NCBI RefSeq assembly: GCF_900607235.1
Contig: NZ_LR027848.1
Span: forward strand, 485,241 to 549,240
From: Olivibacter jilunii
Lineage (GTDB): Bacteria; Bacteroidota; Bacteroidia; Sphingobacteriales; Sphingobacteriaceae
Length of the DNA stretch: 64,000 nt
Direction of reading: 5' to 3'
Shown here: positions 35,408 to 45,336 of the stretch, piece after piece
Layout: each line of letters begins with the position of its first letter
How positions within the stretch are numbered: position 1 is the first letter of the stretch
Program-made: the position numbers and the translations under genes
The notes under the pieces: model-generated
Database searches by the model: none
Seen by the model: only the letters and a program-made list of their open reading frames with translations
What the model was told of the DNA's origin: nothing

Positions 35408-35446
35408 ATCCGGATAGCTATAACATACTATCCGGATTTTTTATTT
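35408..35446 (+). terminator. Rho-independent terminator after ppiD-like gene
   Basis: ATCCGGATAG (35408-35417) pairs with CTATCCGGAT (35428-35437), loop 10 nt, then TTTTTATTTT. Begins 22 nt after the stop. Confidence 0.85.
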
Positions 35447-35501
35447 TAAGACGGCCTAACATTAGTGGCAATAGAGGAATTTTGTAATTTAATCGAGGGG
35501 T

Positions 35502-36017
35502 ATGGAAATTCAAGAAAACATAGTAAACAGGGTTGCAAACAGTGGTCTGCTAACCTTTGATTTAGCATCACTCAAATCAAAAGCTGAAGTAGCCGTTTAC
35601 GATATAAAAGACAATTTATTTCAGGGACTTATTTTACGTGAAAAGGATTTTCGTGCCTTTGTAAAAGAAAACGACTGGTCTAAATACGCAGGTAAAAATG
35701 TGCTGATTACTTGCAGTGCAGATGCAATCGTTCCTACATGGGCCTATATGCTCCTGGCTAATAAATTGGAACCTTATGTAAATGAGCTTTTTTTCGGGGA
35801 CAAAAAAACCTTTGAAGATATATTATTTGAGCGTGCCTTATCCAATCTGGACATAGAGCAGTTCAGAGACCAGCGAGTAGTAGTAAAGGGTTGCGGAGAC
35901 ATAAAAATTCCGGAATCGGCCTTCGTTACCTTTGCTTATAAGTTATCAAAAGTTGCCAAAAGTATTATGTACGGTGAGCCTTGTTCTACGGTTCCTATAT
36001 TTAAACGAACGACATAA
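35502..36017 (+). CDS. DUF2480 family protein
   Basis: 171 aa with no signal peptide or membrane segment, so cytoplasmic. Opening IVNRVANSGLLTFDLASL and the block TCSADAIVPTWAYMLLANKL are family features; the C-terminal VVVKGCGDIKIPESAFVTFAYKLSKVAKSIMYGEPCS shows conserved cysteines. DUF2480 is a Bacteroidota-specific family without a known function. It is monocistronic or heads a short run with DUF3108 and DUF3109 genes (45 nt and 46 nt spacings). Confidence 0.85.
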   Translation: MEIQENIVNRVANSGLLTFDLASLKSKAEVAVYDIKDNLFQGLILREKDFRAFVKENDWSKYAGKNVLITCSADAIVPTWAYMLLANKLEPYVNELFFGDKKTFEDILFERALSNLDIEQFRDQRVVVKGCGDIKIPESAFVTFAYKLSKVAKSIMYGEPCSTVPIFKRTT

Positions 36018-36061
36018 AGTATCGTCTAAGGCGTTGGTTAATGCTTAGCGATAAATAATTT

Positions 36062-36841
36062 ATGATGAAGAAACTACTAGCGGTTATTATCTCAGTTACG
36101 TTTTCAGCCCATGTGTCCGCGCAGGTCTTACCCTATTTAAAAAAGGGCGTATTTCAACCGGGAGAAGAGCTGACTTATAAGCTTAAATATGGCTTTATTT
36201 CGGCAGCAGAAGGTGTATTAAAAGTCTTACCGTCTGATCTAACGTTTGATGGAAAACCAACATATCATTTAACCGCTGTTGGTAAGACTTCAAAGGCATT
36301 CAGTATCTTTTATAATATACGTGACCAATACGATTCGTATATTGATCAGAAAACATACCTTCCTTATTTCTTTAGCGAGGATATCAAAGAAGGTAAATAT
36401 AGGAGAAACGATAAGATTCGATTTTATCAAGATAAAAAGAAGATTGAGGCAACGCGTGGCAATTTTACCGCTAAAGAATCGCAGACATTCGATTTGCTAT
36501 CTGCCTATTATTTTTCGAGAACACTAGACTTATCGAATATAAAGGAGGGAGAATCATTTAAGCTCTCTTATTTTCTAAAAGACTCTTTAGCTTATCTCTA
36601 CATTACCTATTTAGGTAAAGAAAATATAAAAACCCCTCTGGGAACATTTAGGTGCCTGCGATTTAGCCCATCATTGGAGCCGGGTCGTGTATTTAAAAAA
36701 GATAGTAAACTTCATCTTTGGGTAACGGATGATGATAACCGAATACCGGTAAAGGCACAAGTAGATATTTTAATAGGAGCGGTAACCTTGGAACTTACCG
36801 GCGCCAAAGGTTTAAAATATCCACTGAAAACAACTAAGTAA
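36062..36841 (+). CDS. DUF3108 family periplasmic protein
   Basis: 259 aa with a signal peptide (KLLAVIISVTFSAHVSAQ). The body follows DUF3108: FQPGEELTYKLKYGFISAAEGVLKV, YHLTAVGKTSKAFSIFYNIRDQYDSYID, FDLLSAYYFSRTLDLSNIKEGESF, and VDILIGAVTLELTGAK at the end. Proteins of this type fold as beta-barrel-like lipid- or carbohydrate-handling modules; I cannot name a function. Two ATG codons stand at the start (MMKK); either may serve. Confidence 0.8.
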   Translation: MMKKLLAVIISVTFSAHVSAQVLPYLKKGVFQPGEELTYKLKYGFISAAEGVLKVLPSDLTFDGKPTYHLTAVGKTSKAFSIFYNIRDQYDSYIDQKTYLPYFFSEDIKEGKYRRNDKIRFYQDKKKIEATRGNFTAKESQTFDLLSAYYFSRTLDLSNIKEGESFKLSYFLKDSLAYLYITYLGKENIKTPLGTFRCLRFSPSLEPGRVFKKDSKLHLWVTDDDNRIPVKAQVDILIGAVTLELTGAKGLKYPLKTTK

Positions 36842-36886
36842 CGACAAAAAGACATAAAAACGCCATTTTGTCGCAATATTAACGAT

Positions 36887-37459
36887 ATGATGATTGAAGT
36901 TAGTGACGTATTGGTTAATGAGGAGATCATTAAAGAACAATTTGTCTGTAATCTGAACAGATGTAAAGGAGCGTGTTGCGTGGAAGGCGATTCGGGCGCA
37001 CCACTCGATCAGCACGAGTTGACTATACTTAAGGAGATTTATCCTGAAGTAAAACCCTTTATGACGGCTAAAGGAATTGAGACCATTGAAAGCACCGGAA
37101 CACACGTGGTGGATGAAGACGGTGATTTGACAACGCCATGTGTTGACGGAAATAAGGAATGTGCATACGTGACCTGGGAAAATGGTATTACAAAATGTGC
37201 GATTGAGATCGCCTATCAAAAAGGTCTTATACATTGGAAGAAGCCCATTTCCTGCCACCTATACCCCATTCGTATTACGAAATATCCGGAATTTGACGTC
37301 CTAAACTATGATCGTTGGCATATCTGTCATGACGCTTGTTCCTATGGAAGGGAGTTAAAGGTTCCTGTTTATAGCTTTCTGAAAGAACCATTAATCAGGA
37401 AATACGGAGAAGAATGGTATAAAGAACTGGAGGAAGCAGCAAAATCCCCACATATTTAA
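36887..37459 (+). CDS. DUF3109 / YkgJ-like cysteine cluster protein
   Basis: 190 aa with no signal. Cysteine groups: CNLNRCKGACCVEG (N-terminal), CVDGNKECAYVTWENGITKCAIE, ISCHLYPIR and WHICHDAC. This is the pattern of DUF3109, related to the zinc- or iron-binding YkgJ family, whose members are proposed metal-binding maturation or redox proteins. The start is at the first of two adjacent ATGs. It is the last of three short-spaced DUF genes; 285 bp with an HtrA promoter follow. Confidence 0.85.
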   Translation: MMIEVSDVLVNEEIIKEQFVCNLNRCKGACCVEGDSGAPLDQHELTILKEIYPEVKPFMTAKGIETIESTGTHVVDEDGDLTTPCVDGNKECAYVTWENGITKCAIEIAYQKGLIHWKKPISCHLYPIRITKYPEFDVLNYDRWHICHDACSYGRELKVPVYSFLKEPLIRKYGEEWYKELEEAAKSPHI

Positions 37460-37530
37460 TGGCTTTGTAAGTTTTTCATATTAATCTTGTTTTTTAAGTT
37501 TTCTTTAACATTTTTTAACAGAAATGACAA

Positions 37531-37571
37531 GCCAAAAATTTGGCTTTAAGCACCAAATGGTATTACTTTTG
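37531..37571 (+). promoter_or_regulatory. Promoter with inverted repeat ahead of the HtrA gene
   Basis: TACTTTTG (37564-37571) is an exact -7 match and TTTG (37539-37542) stands 21 nt upstream. The inverted repeat GCCAAAAATTTGGC (37531-37544) overlaps the -33 element, a place where a regulator would block or aid polymerase. The predicted leader is about 165 nt, unusually long here. Confidence 0.55.
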
Positions 37572-37744
37572 AAAGAGTCAAATCAAAGTTTGCAGACTTG
37601 ACTAAAACAAACAGGAGAGCGAAGGACTTTTACTAGGGGTCCAAATTTTTATCGAATTTTCCTTGAACGAAAAAAAGCAACATCCCGGTAATAAGTCATC
37701 AAGCTCCGCATAATGGTACAAACCGCTAAAAAATAAAATAGAAA

Positions 37745-39298
37745 ATGAAGAAAATAGGATTGACACTACTAACAGCCCTTATTGGTGGAGCGGTGGCTGT
37801 TGGAGGTTACAAATTGTTGGAGAAGAAACAAATTAGCCAAATGTCGTTTGAAGAGCGGCAACAACTTCACTATGCGAATAACCCAAGTAACATAGCAGCT
37901 TCAACCGGTAATCTTGATTTCACGCAAGCGGCCGCAGCAGTTACTCCCGCAGTCGTTCACATTAAAACAGAATATGAGCAATCGGGTCGATCGGGCGGTG
38001 ATCCTTTTCAGGATATGTTTGAGGAATTTTTTGGCGCACCGAGAGGACGTCAGCGTCAAGCGCAGCCGGCAAGGGCTTCAGGTTCCGGGGTAATCATTTC
38101 CAATGACGGTTATATCGTAACGAATAATCACGTGGTGGAAGGAGCTGATAAAATCACCGTTGAACTTACCAATAAAAAGGTTTATGATGCCAAAATCATT
38201 GGCCGCGACCCGAATACTGATTTGGCATTAATCAAAGTTAATGCAACAAATCTCCCAATTGTTAAATTAGGTAATTCAGATAATGTAAATATTGGCGAGT
38301 GGGTTTTAGCTGTGGGCTATCCTTTAGGTTTACAATCGACCGTTACAGCGGGTATCGTCAGTGCGAAAGGTCGCGCCATCGGTATATTAGCTGATCAACA
38401 GAGACAAGAACTTTACCAGCAGTGGCAGCAAAATGGCGCAGATCCGAATAATATACCGGCGAGCTCTGCAGTCGAATCGTTTATTCAAACCGATGCAGTG
38501 ATCAATAAAGGAAATAGTGGCGGTGCACTGGTAAATGCCAACGGCGAGTTAATTGGTATAAATGCTGCCATTATGTCGCAGAGTGGCTACTATGCCGGTT
38601 ACGGTTTTGCCATACCGGTTAACCTGGTTAAAAAGATTGCCGATGACTTTGTAAAATATGGAAGCGTAAAACGCGGCTATGTAGGCGTAACCTTCCAAGA
38701 GCTCAATACCGAAGTAGCGAAAGAATTGGGTGTTGCCGAAATTAATGGTCTTTACATCAATAGTGTAGTGCCAAATGGAGGCGGTGCCGCAGCAGGTTTG
38801 AAAAAAGGTGATATCATCACTAAAATTGACGGAAATGTAATCTACTCAAGTCCAGACCTACAAGAGCGTGTAGCAAGACTACGCCCTGGTGATAAAGTTA
38901 AGTTGACGTACAAACGCGATGGAAAGGAAAAAGAAGTAGTTGTAACCTTGAAAGGAGATGACTCCATTAAGTCAGATAAAGAAGGCAAGAGTGGTAGTAA
39001 CCGTAGTACCGCTGAACTTTACAACAAGCTAGGCGCAGGCTTCATTCCAGCAAATGCACAATTGAAAAAGAAGTTCAACATTTCTTCGGGTGTTGTCGTA
39101 TCTGAAGTGAGGAGAGACGGTTTATTTGCCGAATACAATGTTCCAAAAGGATTTATCATTACAGCGATCAATGGTAAACCGGTTAATAATGTGGATGATG
39201 TCGAAAGCGCATTAGCATATGGCAAGAATGACATGATTCAGCTTAGCGGTGTTACGCAAGACGGGGCTCGTTATACGTCGACATTCCCTTTAAAATAA
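37745..39298 (+). CDS. degP: Periplasmic serine endoprotease DegP/HtrA (Do family)
   Basis: 517 aa. N-terminal membrane anchor or uncleaved signal (IGLTLLTALIGGAVAVGGY), a trypsin-like domain with His129 (NNHVVEG), Asp159 (DPNTDLALIK) and Ser258 (NKGNSGGALVN), then two PDZ domains. The first covers about 315-395 (VGVTFQELNTEVAKELGV ... RLRPGDKVKLTYKRDG), and the second is shorter and C-terminal. The family degrades and refolds damaged envelope proteins, and HtrA genes are often stress-induced, which fits the operator-like repeat and long leader upstream. A terminator follows at 39324. Confidence 0.95.
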   Translation: MKKIGLTLLTALIGGAVAVGGYKLLEKKQISQMSFEERQQLHYANNPSNIAASTGNLDFTQAAAAVTPAVVHIKTEYEQSGRSGGDPFQDMFEEFFGAPRGRQRQAQPARASGSGVIISNDGYIVTNNHVVEGADKITVELTNKKVYDAKIIGRDPNTDLALIKVNATNLPIVKLGNSDNVNIGEWVLAVGYPLGLQSTVTAGIVSAKGRAIGILADQQRQELYQQWQQNGADPNNIPASSAVESFIQTDAVINKGNSGGALVNANGELIGINAAIMSQSGYYAGYGFAIPVNLVKKIADDFVKYGSVKRGYVGVTFQELNTEVAKELGVAEINGLYINSVVPNGGGAAAGLKKGDIITKIDGNVIYSSPDLQERVARLRPGDKVKLTYKRDGKEKEVVVTLKGDDSIKSDKEGKSGSNRSTAELYNKLGAGFIPANAQLKKKFNISSGVVVSEVRRDGLFAEYNVPKGFIITAINGKPVNNVDDVESALAYGKNDMIQLSGVTQDGARYTSTFPLK

Positions 39299-39323
39299 CA
39301 TAGTATATATAACCTTTAAACAG

Positions 39324-39355
39324 AAAGGGTTCTTCGCAAGAAGAGCCCTTTTTTG
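39324..39355 (+). terminator. Rho-independent terminator after degP
   Basis: AAAGGGTTCTT (39324-39334) pairs with AAGAGCCCTTT (39341-39351) with one G-U pair; U run TTTTTT follows. 25 nt after the stop. Confidence 0.82.
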
Positions 39356-39605
39356 TTATACGACATCCAGGATCAGCGTCTTCTGCCAATCATCGAACCT
39401 CCTGGACTTGTTTATTTCAAATTAATTATATAAAGCCTTCTTCTTCAACTCGTTTAAGCTTGATTTCAAAAAAAAGACCGAGGATCGCCTCAAAAAGAGA
39501 CATACAAAATCGGTTATAAAATTGTGTAAAAATGGTCAAAAATTAGAACCATTCTAAATTGCGTAAATAGATAGCCATTATTATGTCATTATTAAATCAA
39601 ATAAA
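39356..39605. other. Gene-free stretch before sdhC
   Basis: About 250 bp of AT-rich sequence with no ORF, repeat or hairpin worth naming; the sdhC -7 box lies at its 3' end. Confidence 0.4.
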
Positions 39606-39613
39606 TAGCTTTG
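39606..39613 (+). promoter_or_regulatory. Candidate -7 box for sdhCAB
   Basis: TAGCTTTG is a perfect consensus match 29 nt before the sdhC ATG, which implies a leader of roughly 22 nt. No -33 TTG at the usual distance. The same octamer precedes the OMP gene at 31142. Confidence 0.5.
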
Positions 39614-39641
39614 CCTACCATTAATAAAATTAACACACAAA

Positions 39642-40415
39642 ATGAGTAGTTTTAATCAAGCATTAACTTCCACATTAGGGAAAAAACTAATCATGGCCTT
39701 AACAGGTTTGTTCTTATGTACATTCCTGATAGTACACCTGATTGGTAATCTCCAATTATTTAAGGATGATGCAGGCAAGGCTTTTAATGACTATGCCTAC
39801 TTCATGACACACTTTCCTCCCATTAAGGCAGTGTCCTATCTATTGTATGCGTCTATTATAATCCATGCTATCTATGCCTTATTATTGACCTTACATAATA
39901 AGAAAGCTCGTCCTGTTGGTTATGCAAGTTATGCGGGTAATAAAAACAGTACTTGGAATTCGAGAAACATGGGTATTTTAGGGACCGTGCTTTTGGTTTT
40001 CATCGCAACTCACATGGCCAATTTTTGGTGGAAATTCCATAACGATGAAGTGCCTTATATAGAGTATCGCACCAATTTAAATACGCTAGAAACACAGGTT
40101 ACGGAGCTAAATGCATCAGATTTTACAGATTATCAAAAGTTTACTGAAAACGGAGAAGAGGTGACGAAAGCGCGCGATTTATATAAGCAGGTAGAATATG
40201 CCTTCCAAAACCCGGTTCTAGTTGCTTTTTATGTACTGGCAATGGCGGCCTTATCTTTTCACTTAATTCATGGTTTTAACAGTGCCTTCCAATCACTGGG
40301 TTTCGATCATAAAAAGTATGTGCCGATTGTGCGCTTTCTTGCAGTATGGCTGTTTGGCGTTATTATTCCGATAGCCTTTGCTGCTATGCCATTGTATTTT
40401 TTCTTTTGTAAATAA
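39642..40415 (+). CDS. sdhC: Succinate dehydrogenase cytochrome b subunit
   Basis: 257 aa, five transmembrane helices including [88 protein letters not shown] and [20 protein letters not shown]. This is the single large membrane subunit of the B-type complex, with two expected haem-ligand histidine pairs (HLIGN, HAIYA, HMANF, HLIHG) for two haems. It passes electrons between menaquinone and the succinate/fumarate site. sdhC-sdhA-sdhB order is usual in Bacteroidota. The loop between helices 3 and 4 is expanded ([20 protein letters not shown]), as seen in this group. Confidence 0.95.
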   Translation: MSSFNQALTSTLGKKLIMALTGLFLCTFLIVHLIGNLQLFKDDAGKAFNDYAYFMTHFPPIKAVSYLLYASIIIHAIYALLLTLHNKKARPVGYASYAGNKNSTWNSRNMGILGTVLLVFIATHMANFWWKFHNDEVPYIEYRTNLNTLETQVTELNASDFTDYQKFTENGEEVTKARDLYKQVEYAFQNPVLVAFYVLAMAALSFHLIHGFNSAFQSLGFDHKKYVPIVRFLAVWLFGVIIPIAFAAMPLYFFFCK

Positions 40416-40462
40416 AATTCACTTTCCCGGTTCGCCGGAATTGTGATAAAAATAGAATAAAG

Positions 40463-42400
40463 ATGATGTTAGATTCTAAAATACCAGAAGGCCCATTAGC
40501 CGAAAAATGGTCAAAACATAAATTCAATCTTAAGTTAGTTAACCCTGCTAATAAACGTAAGTTTACCATCATTGTAGTTGGAACAGGATTAGCAGGAGCT
40601 TCTGCTGCGGCATCGCTTGCCGAGCTAGGCTATAATGTAAAAACATTCTGTTATCAGGACAGCCCCCGTCGTGCGCACTCCATTGCCGCACAGGGCGGTA
40701 TAAACGCTGCTAAAAATTATCAAAATGATGGCGATAGTGTATATCGCTTATTTTACGATACCATTAAAGGAGGCGATTATAGAGCCCGTGAAGCCAATGT
40801 ATATCGCTTGGCTGAGGTTTCGGTCAATATAATCGACCAATGTGTAGCACAAGGCGTTCCATTTGCCCGGGAATACGGCGGCTTGTTAGACAACCGTTCT
40901 TTTGGTGGAGCACAGGTTTCCCGTACTTTTTATGCTCGCGGTCAAACGGGGCAACAACTTTTACTGGGCGCCTATTCTGCACTGAACCGCCAAATTAATG
41001 CCGGCAAAGTACAATCCTATACTCGTCATGAGATGTTGGACGTGGTAATGATTGACGGACATGCGAAAGGCATTGTTACCCGTGATTTAAAAACGGGTAA
41101 AATCGAGTCGCATGAAGGGCATGCGGTTCTATTGTGTACCGGCGGATATGGCAACGTTTTCTTCTTATCTACAAATGCCATGGGATGTAACGTAACTGCT
41201 GCCTGGAGAGCGCACAAACGTGGTGCTTTCTTTGCGAATCCTTGTTACACGCAGATTCACCCGACCTGTATTCCTGTAACTGGCGACCACCAATCGAAGT
41301 TAACTTTGATGTCCGAGTCATTACGTAATGACGGTAGAGTTTGGGTGCCTAAAACAGTTGAATTAGCAGAGAAGCTCAGAAAAGGACAGTTAAAGCCGTC
41401 GGACATTAAAGAGGACGATAGAGATTACTTCTTGGAGCGGAAATATCCGTCCTTCGGTAACCTGGTTCCCCGTGATGTGGCTTCCAGAAATGCTAAAATG
41501 ATGTGCGATGAGGGAAGAGGCGTCGGCAAAACCGGACTAGCGGTATTTCTTGATTTTGCAGAGGCCATCCAACGGATGGGCGAAGATACGGTACGCGCTA
41601 AATACGGCAACCTCTTTGATATGTACTATCAGATTACGGATGAAAATCCATACAAACAACCTATGCGTATTTATCCGGCTGTACACTACACCATGGGGGG
41701 ATTATGGGTTGACTATAATCTGATGACCAGTATCCCTGGTCTATATGCTTTGGGTGAATGTAATTTCTCTGACCACGGAGCAAACCGGTTGGGTGCTTCT
41801 GCACTCATGCAGGGTTTGGCCGATGGTTACTTTGTAATTCCATATACTGTAGGTGATTACCTAACCAGCTTGGGAAGCTTTGCTCCGGTTGACAAAAATC
41901 ATCCTGCTTTTGAAACTACCCGGAAAGAAGTAGAAGAGAAGGTCAAAAAACTTCTTAGCCTTAAGGGATCGAAAACCGTAGATGACATTCATAAGAAGCT
42001 TGGCCACATTATGTGGGAATACTGCGGTATGGCTAGAAATGAAGAAGGGTTGAAAAAAGCAAAAGTAATGATTCAAGAACTTCGAAAGGAATTTTGGAGT
42101 GATGTCACCGTCTTAGGAGAGAACGAAGAGCTAAATCTGTCATTGGAAAAAGCCGGTCGCGTAGCCGATTTCTTAGAACTTGGCGAATTAATGGTTGATG
42201 ATGCCTTAAATCGCAGTGAATCTTGCGGCGGCCATTTCCGCGAGGAAAGCGCTACCCCGGAAGGTGAAGCAAAGCGGGACGATGACAATTTCGCTTATGT
42301 AGCAGCATGGCAGTATAACGGTGATAATCAACCGGAAACACTTCACAAAGAAGCACTCGTATTTGAGAATGTGAAGTTGACCCAAAGAAGTTATAAATAA
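40463..42400 (+). CDS. sdhA: Succinate dehydrogenase/fumarate reductase flavoprotein subunit
   Basis: 645 aa. The Rossmann FAD motif is [20 protein letters not shown] near residue 38; the flavin-linking His is in [18 protein letters not shown]. Catalytic Arg/His regions follow around [32 protein letters not shown]. Together with sdhB it oxidises succinate to fumarate in the TCA cycle. The N-terminal extension of about 30 residues ahead of the FAD motif is typical of the menaquinone-linked type. ATG 40463 is followed at once by ATG 40466; either gives the same protein but for one residue. It starts 47 nt after sdhC and ends 27 nt before sdhB. Confidence 0.97.
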   Translation: MMLDSKIPEGPLAEKWSKHKFNLKLVNPANKRKFTIIVVGTGLAGASAAASLAELGYNVKTFCYQDSPRRAHSIAAQGGINAAKNYQNDGDSVYRLFYDTIKGGDYRAREANVYRLAEVSVNIIDQCVAQGVPFAREYGGLLDNRSFGGAQVSRTFYARGQTGQQLLLGAYSALNRQINAGKVQSYTRHEMLDVVMIDGHAKGIVTRDLKTGKIESHEGHAVLLCTGGYGNVFFLSTNAMGCNVTAAWRAHKRGAFFANPCYTQIHPTCIPVTGDHQSKLTLMSESLRNDGRVWVPKTVELAEKLRKGQLKPSDIKEDDRDYFLERKYPSFGNLVPRDVASRNAKMMCDEGRGVGKTGLAVFLDFAEAIQRMGEDTVRAKYGNLFDMYYQITDENPYKQPMRIYPAVHYTMGGLWVDYNLMTSIPGLYALGECNFSDHGANRLGASALMQGLADGYFVIPYTVGDYLTSLGSFAPVDKNHPAFETTRKEVEEKVKKLLSLKGSKTVDDIHKKLGHIMWEYCGMARNEEGLKKAKVMIQELRKEFWSDVTVLGENEELNLSLEKAGRVADFLELGELMVDDALNRSESCGGHFREESATPEGEAKRDDDNFAYVAAWQYNGDNQPETLHKEALVFENVKLTQRSYK

Positions 42401-42427
42401 TTTAACCACTCAAATATATAAAGCATC

Positions 42428-43207
42428 ATGAGTGAAGAAAGAACAATGAATTTAACGCTAAAAGTTTGGCGTCAAAAAAATGAAAATACAAAAGGTAAAT
42501 TTGTTACAATACAAGCAAATGGTATTTCCTCGGATATGTCATTTTTAGAAATGCTTGATGTTGTAAACGAAGACCTGACAAGAAAGGGAGAAGATCCCAT
42601 ATATTTTGATCACGATTGCCGTGAAGGTATCTGCGGCATGTGTTCGCTGCATATTAACGGGCAGCCACATGGTCCTAAGCAAGGAACAACCACCTGTCAA
42701 TTACATATGCGCAGCTTCCACGATGGACAAACTATCGTCATTGAACCTTGGAGAGCTGCGGCTTTTCCGGTAATCAAGGACTTAGCGGTTGACCGTACGG
42801 CTTTTGACCGCATTCAACAGGCAGGTGGATATGTATCCGTGAACACCGGTGGCGTTCCTGACGGAAACGCTATTCCAATTCCCAAACCAAAGGCGGATGA
42901 AGCTTTTGAATCAGCTACCTGTATTGGATGTGGAGCATGCGTCGCGGCTTGTAAGAATGCCTCTGCCATGTTATTTGTTTCGGCGAAAATATCACAATAT
43001 GCACTATTGCCGCAAGGACAGGCAGAACGTTACCAAAGAGCACAGGCTATGGTAGAGCAAATGGATAAAGAAGGTTTTGGTGCCTGTACCGTTACAAAGG
43101 CTTGTGAAGCAGAATGTCCGGTGGGCATTAAGTTGACAAATATTGCGAGAATGAATAGAGATTACTTTAATGCGAAGTTCTTTAAAGAAAAAACTGCTCA
43201 TTCATAA
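42428..43207 (+). CDS. sdhB: Succinate dehydrogenase/fumarate reductase iron-sulfur subunit
   Basis: 259 aa. The plant-ferredoxin [2Fe-2S] centre is [16 protein letters not shown], followed by the second ligand set near [13 protein letters not shown]. The [4Fe-4S] centre is [15 protein letters not shown]. The [3Fe-4S] site is [15 protein letters not shown]; its pattern keeps a non-Cys in the usual fourth position. It wires electrons from FAD in SdhA to the menaquinone site in SdhC. Last gene of the operon, terminated by the hairpin at 43231. Confidence 0.97.
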   Translation: MSEERTMNLTLKVWRQKNENTKGKFVTIQANGISSDMSFLEMLDVVNEDLTRKGEDPIYFDHDCREGICGMCSLHINGQPHGPKQGTTTCQLHMRSFHDGQTIVIEPWRAAAFPVIKDLAVDRTAFDRIQQAGGYVSVNTGGVPDGNAIPIPKPKADEAFESATCIGCGACVAACKNASAMLFVSAKISQYALLPQGQAERYQRAQAMVEQMDKEGFGACTVTKACEAECPVGIKLTNIARMNRDYFNAKFFKEKTAHS

Positions 43208-43230
43208 AACCGTTTTACACTAACTAAGCA

Positions 43231-43268
43231 AAAAAAGCGGTTCCTCTTTTGGAGGATACCGCTTTTTT
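43231..43268. terminator. Bidirectional terminator between sdhB and M56-TonB gene
   Basis: AAAAAGCGG (43232-43240) pairs with CCGCTTTTT (43259-43267), with an inner CCTC/GAGG stem. The flanking A and U runs let it serve both converging genes. Confidence 0.85.
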
Positions 43269-43288
43269 CATTCTATTAGTTTAGATTA

Positions 43289-44920
43289 TTAAAGACTTGA
43301 AGCTTTCTGCTTAGATGTTTCGTTTTGTTTCTGAGTAGCTAAATTTAATCGGATTGGAAGATTATACATAACTCGAACAGCCTGCCCGTTTTTCTGCCCG
43401 GGGGACCATTTGGGTGAGTGACTTAACAAATCGAGAGCAGCTTGCCCTGTTCCATAACCCAAATCTTCAACTACTTTAATATTATTCAAACTTCCGTCTT
43501 TTTCTATTATATACGACACTAAAACCGTCCCTGAAATACCTTTCTCTTTCGCTTCCATAGAGTACTTAAAATTCTCTCCGATCCACTTGTAAAAGGCATT
43601 TATCCCACCCGGAAAAGTTGGCTGCACATCTAAATCATTAAAATCAGCAATATTTTCCCAGGTACTGTCTTGCTGGTTACTCAATAATTTATTTTTATTA
43701 GTAGAAGAACCGTAACCAACAATAATAATTTCTTCTAGGTTTTCATATCCCACCAACTTAGTCGAAGAATATTTCCCCTTAGATTGACTATTTCCTTCCT
43801 TACCATCATATTCCATTCTAAAACTCACACGAAGTATATTCTTTCCTGTCGGCGTTTCATTCATTACCGCTGGCAATTTCAATACACGCAAAACCTCCAT
43901 CTCCTGTCCATAGCCTATCGTATTCAGAACCTTCGCTTCGATCGAACTATTATTCTTTTCGAAGGCAATTTCTACACTTCCTTCTGCATTATTGGTTTTA
44001 GCTTCTGGTAAATACCTTATATTACTGCCAACTAACTTGTAAAAGTTACCTCCCACTGGAGCTCCAAGAGCAAAGTCGGTTAAACGCTTGGTCTTATCAC
44101 TCACTTTTGCTGATGAAAATATTAACATAGCAGCAAACAATGGCACAGCCAAAACATATTTTAGCAATGCGGGTCTTTTTGATTTGTCTTTTAAAAGCAT
44201 AACAATCCTATTTTTTATAAACGATTGATTCAAAAAATTATTCGTTAAGACGGATGATGATACCGAAAAGGTACGGCTAATCAGCAACTCGGCATAAGCA
44301 ATTTTATCTGCGTGACTCGCATTTATTTTTTCGTCAGCAATATACTCATGTGTCAACTTGAGTGAACTTGCCAAAAAATAAATTACAGGGTTAAACCAAT
44401 TGAAAATTTTAATCAACTCAACGAAGAGCACGTCCAGCGTATGCCACTCCTGCACATGTACTAACTCGTGCGCCATCACTTTCGCGCTGCCCTCCTGCTT
44501 CGTATCTACCTTAATGGTACGCATGAAAGAATAGGCGTCTCCACGATTGTTTGCCTGCAATCGCTTTATTAATCGTCTCGTTTTCCTGATAAGCAGCAGT
44601 CCTTGCGCCAGTACACCTCCCATATACAAGTAAATCCATAGAGGTATATTTATCCCTCTAAAAGGGCTAGCTGTATCCCGACTTACTCCTATATCAACGG
44701 TTACTGCATCTAAACTTGATCTAGCAACAAAAACCGTTGATGATCCAAAAGCGTTCTGTAACCACTCCAAGTGAACCATTGGCAGAATAAACGATAAGGC
44801 GGTGGTCGCCACCAAATAAATTCTATTCAACTGAAAAAATGTCTCTCTCGCTAGGAAAAACCTATAAAAGCCGTAAAACAGGGTTAAATAGATGTTGGCT
44901 ATAATCAGATAGTTCATCAT
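43289..44920 (-). CDS. M56-family metallopeptidase fused to a TonB C-terminal domain (BlaR1-type)
   Basis: 543 aa. Four transmembrane helices (two at the N terminus, one at 91-111, one at about 250) surround a zinc protease core with HELVH at residues 151-155 and the second ligand region HEYIADEK near 191. After the last helix there is a periplasmic part, ending in a TonB_C domain (GTVLVSYIIEKDGSLNNIKVVEDLG). It lacks the penicillin-binding domain of BlaR1. It is probably the antirepressor that degrades its partner BlaI when a signal is felt at the envelope; the sensed signal is unknown. It directly follows blaI (24 nt). Confidence 0.85.
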   Translation of the reverse strand: MMNYLIIANIYLTLFYGFYRFFLARETFFQLNRIYLVATTALSFILPMVHLEWLQNAFGSSTVFVARSSLDAVTVDIGVSRDTASPFRGINIPLWIYLYMGGVLAQGLLLIRKTRRLIKRLQANNRGDAYSFMRTIKVDTKQEGSAKVMAHELVHVQEWHTLDVLFVELIKIFNWFNPVIYFLASSLKLTHEYIADEKINASHADKIAYAELLISRTFSVSSSVLTNNFLNQSFIKNRIVMLLKDKSKRPALLKYVLAVPLFAAMLIFSSAKVSDKTKRLTDFALGAPVGGNFYKLVGSNIRYLPEAKTNNAEGSVEIAFEKNNSSIEAKVLNTIGYGQEMEVLRVLKLPAVMNETPTGKNILRVSFRMEYDGKEGNSQSKGKYSSTKLVGYENLEEIIIVGYGSSTNKNKLLSNQQDSTWENIADFNDLDVQPTFPGGINAFYKWIGENFKYSMEAKEKGISGTVLVSYIIEKDGSLNNIKVVEDLGYGTGQAALDLLSHSPKWSPGQKNGQAVRVMYNLPIRLNLATQKQNETSKQKASSL

Positions 44921-44944
44921 AATTAGTATTATAAGGTGTACACT

Positions 44945-45316
44945 TTACTTCTTTTTCGCTTTTTCCAGCAGTCTTAATAGCTCATCCGTTTCCTTTACAT
45001 CCAGCTTATGCTCTTGTAAAAAAAACGACAGCATACTGCGAGGTGAATTATCAAAATACCCAGATAACAATTTGCCCGTCGCAAACTCTTTATAGGCATC
45101 CTTGCTCACCTTGGCAAAGTAACGGTGACTTTTCCCAAAACTTTCATGATCAACAAAACCTTTGGCTTCAAGAATGCGAATGATTGTAGATACGGTATTG
45201 TATGCAGGTTTGGGTTCGTCCATTTGCTCAATGATATCCTTCACAAAAGCTTTACCCAGCTTCCAAAGCTCTTGCATAACCTGCTCTTCAGCGCGTGTTA
45301 ATTCTTTGATTTCCAT
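44945..45316 (-). CDS. BlaI/MecI-type transcriptional repressor
   Basis: 123 aa from ATG 45316 (MEIKELTRAEEQVMQELW); a GTG at 45337 would add seven residues but is unlikely. The winged helix EEQVMQELWKLGKAFVKDIIEQ ... YNTVSTIIRILEAKGFVDHE matches Pfam Penicillinase_R, followed by FGKSHRYFAKVSKDAYKEFATGKL, where BlaI is cut in BlaI/BlaR systems. The C-terminal dimer helix follows. Two operators, one between -33 and -7, lie directly upstream (45344-45381). It is co-transcribed with the M56-TonB gene. Confidence 0.9.
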   Translation of the reverse strand: MEIKELTRAEEQVMQELWKLGKAFVKDIIEQMDEPKPAYNTVSTIIRILEAKGFVDHESFGKSHRYFAKVSKDAYKEFATGKLLSGYFDNSPRSMLSFFLQEHKLDVKETDELLRLLEKAKKK

Positions 45317-45336
45317 ATATTTTCCGGTTAATAACA

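Noticed and set aside
36812-37258. 148-codon frame antisense to the DUF3109 gene
   Set aside because: The plus-strand gene has ordered Cys clusters of a known family, the antisense frame has none.
43289-44920. Reading the M56 gene as beta-lactam resistance BlaR1
   Set aside because: No penicillin-binding domain is present; TonB C-terminal domain instead. No beta-lactamase gene nearby.
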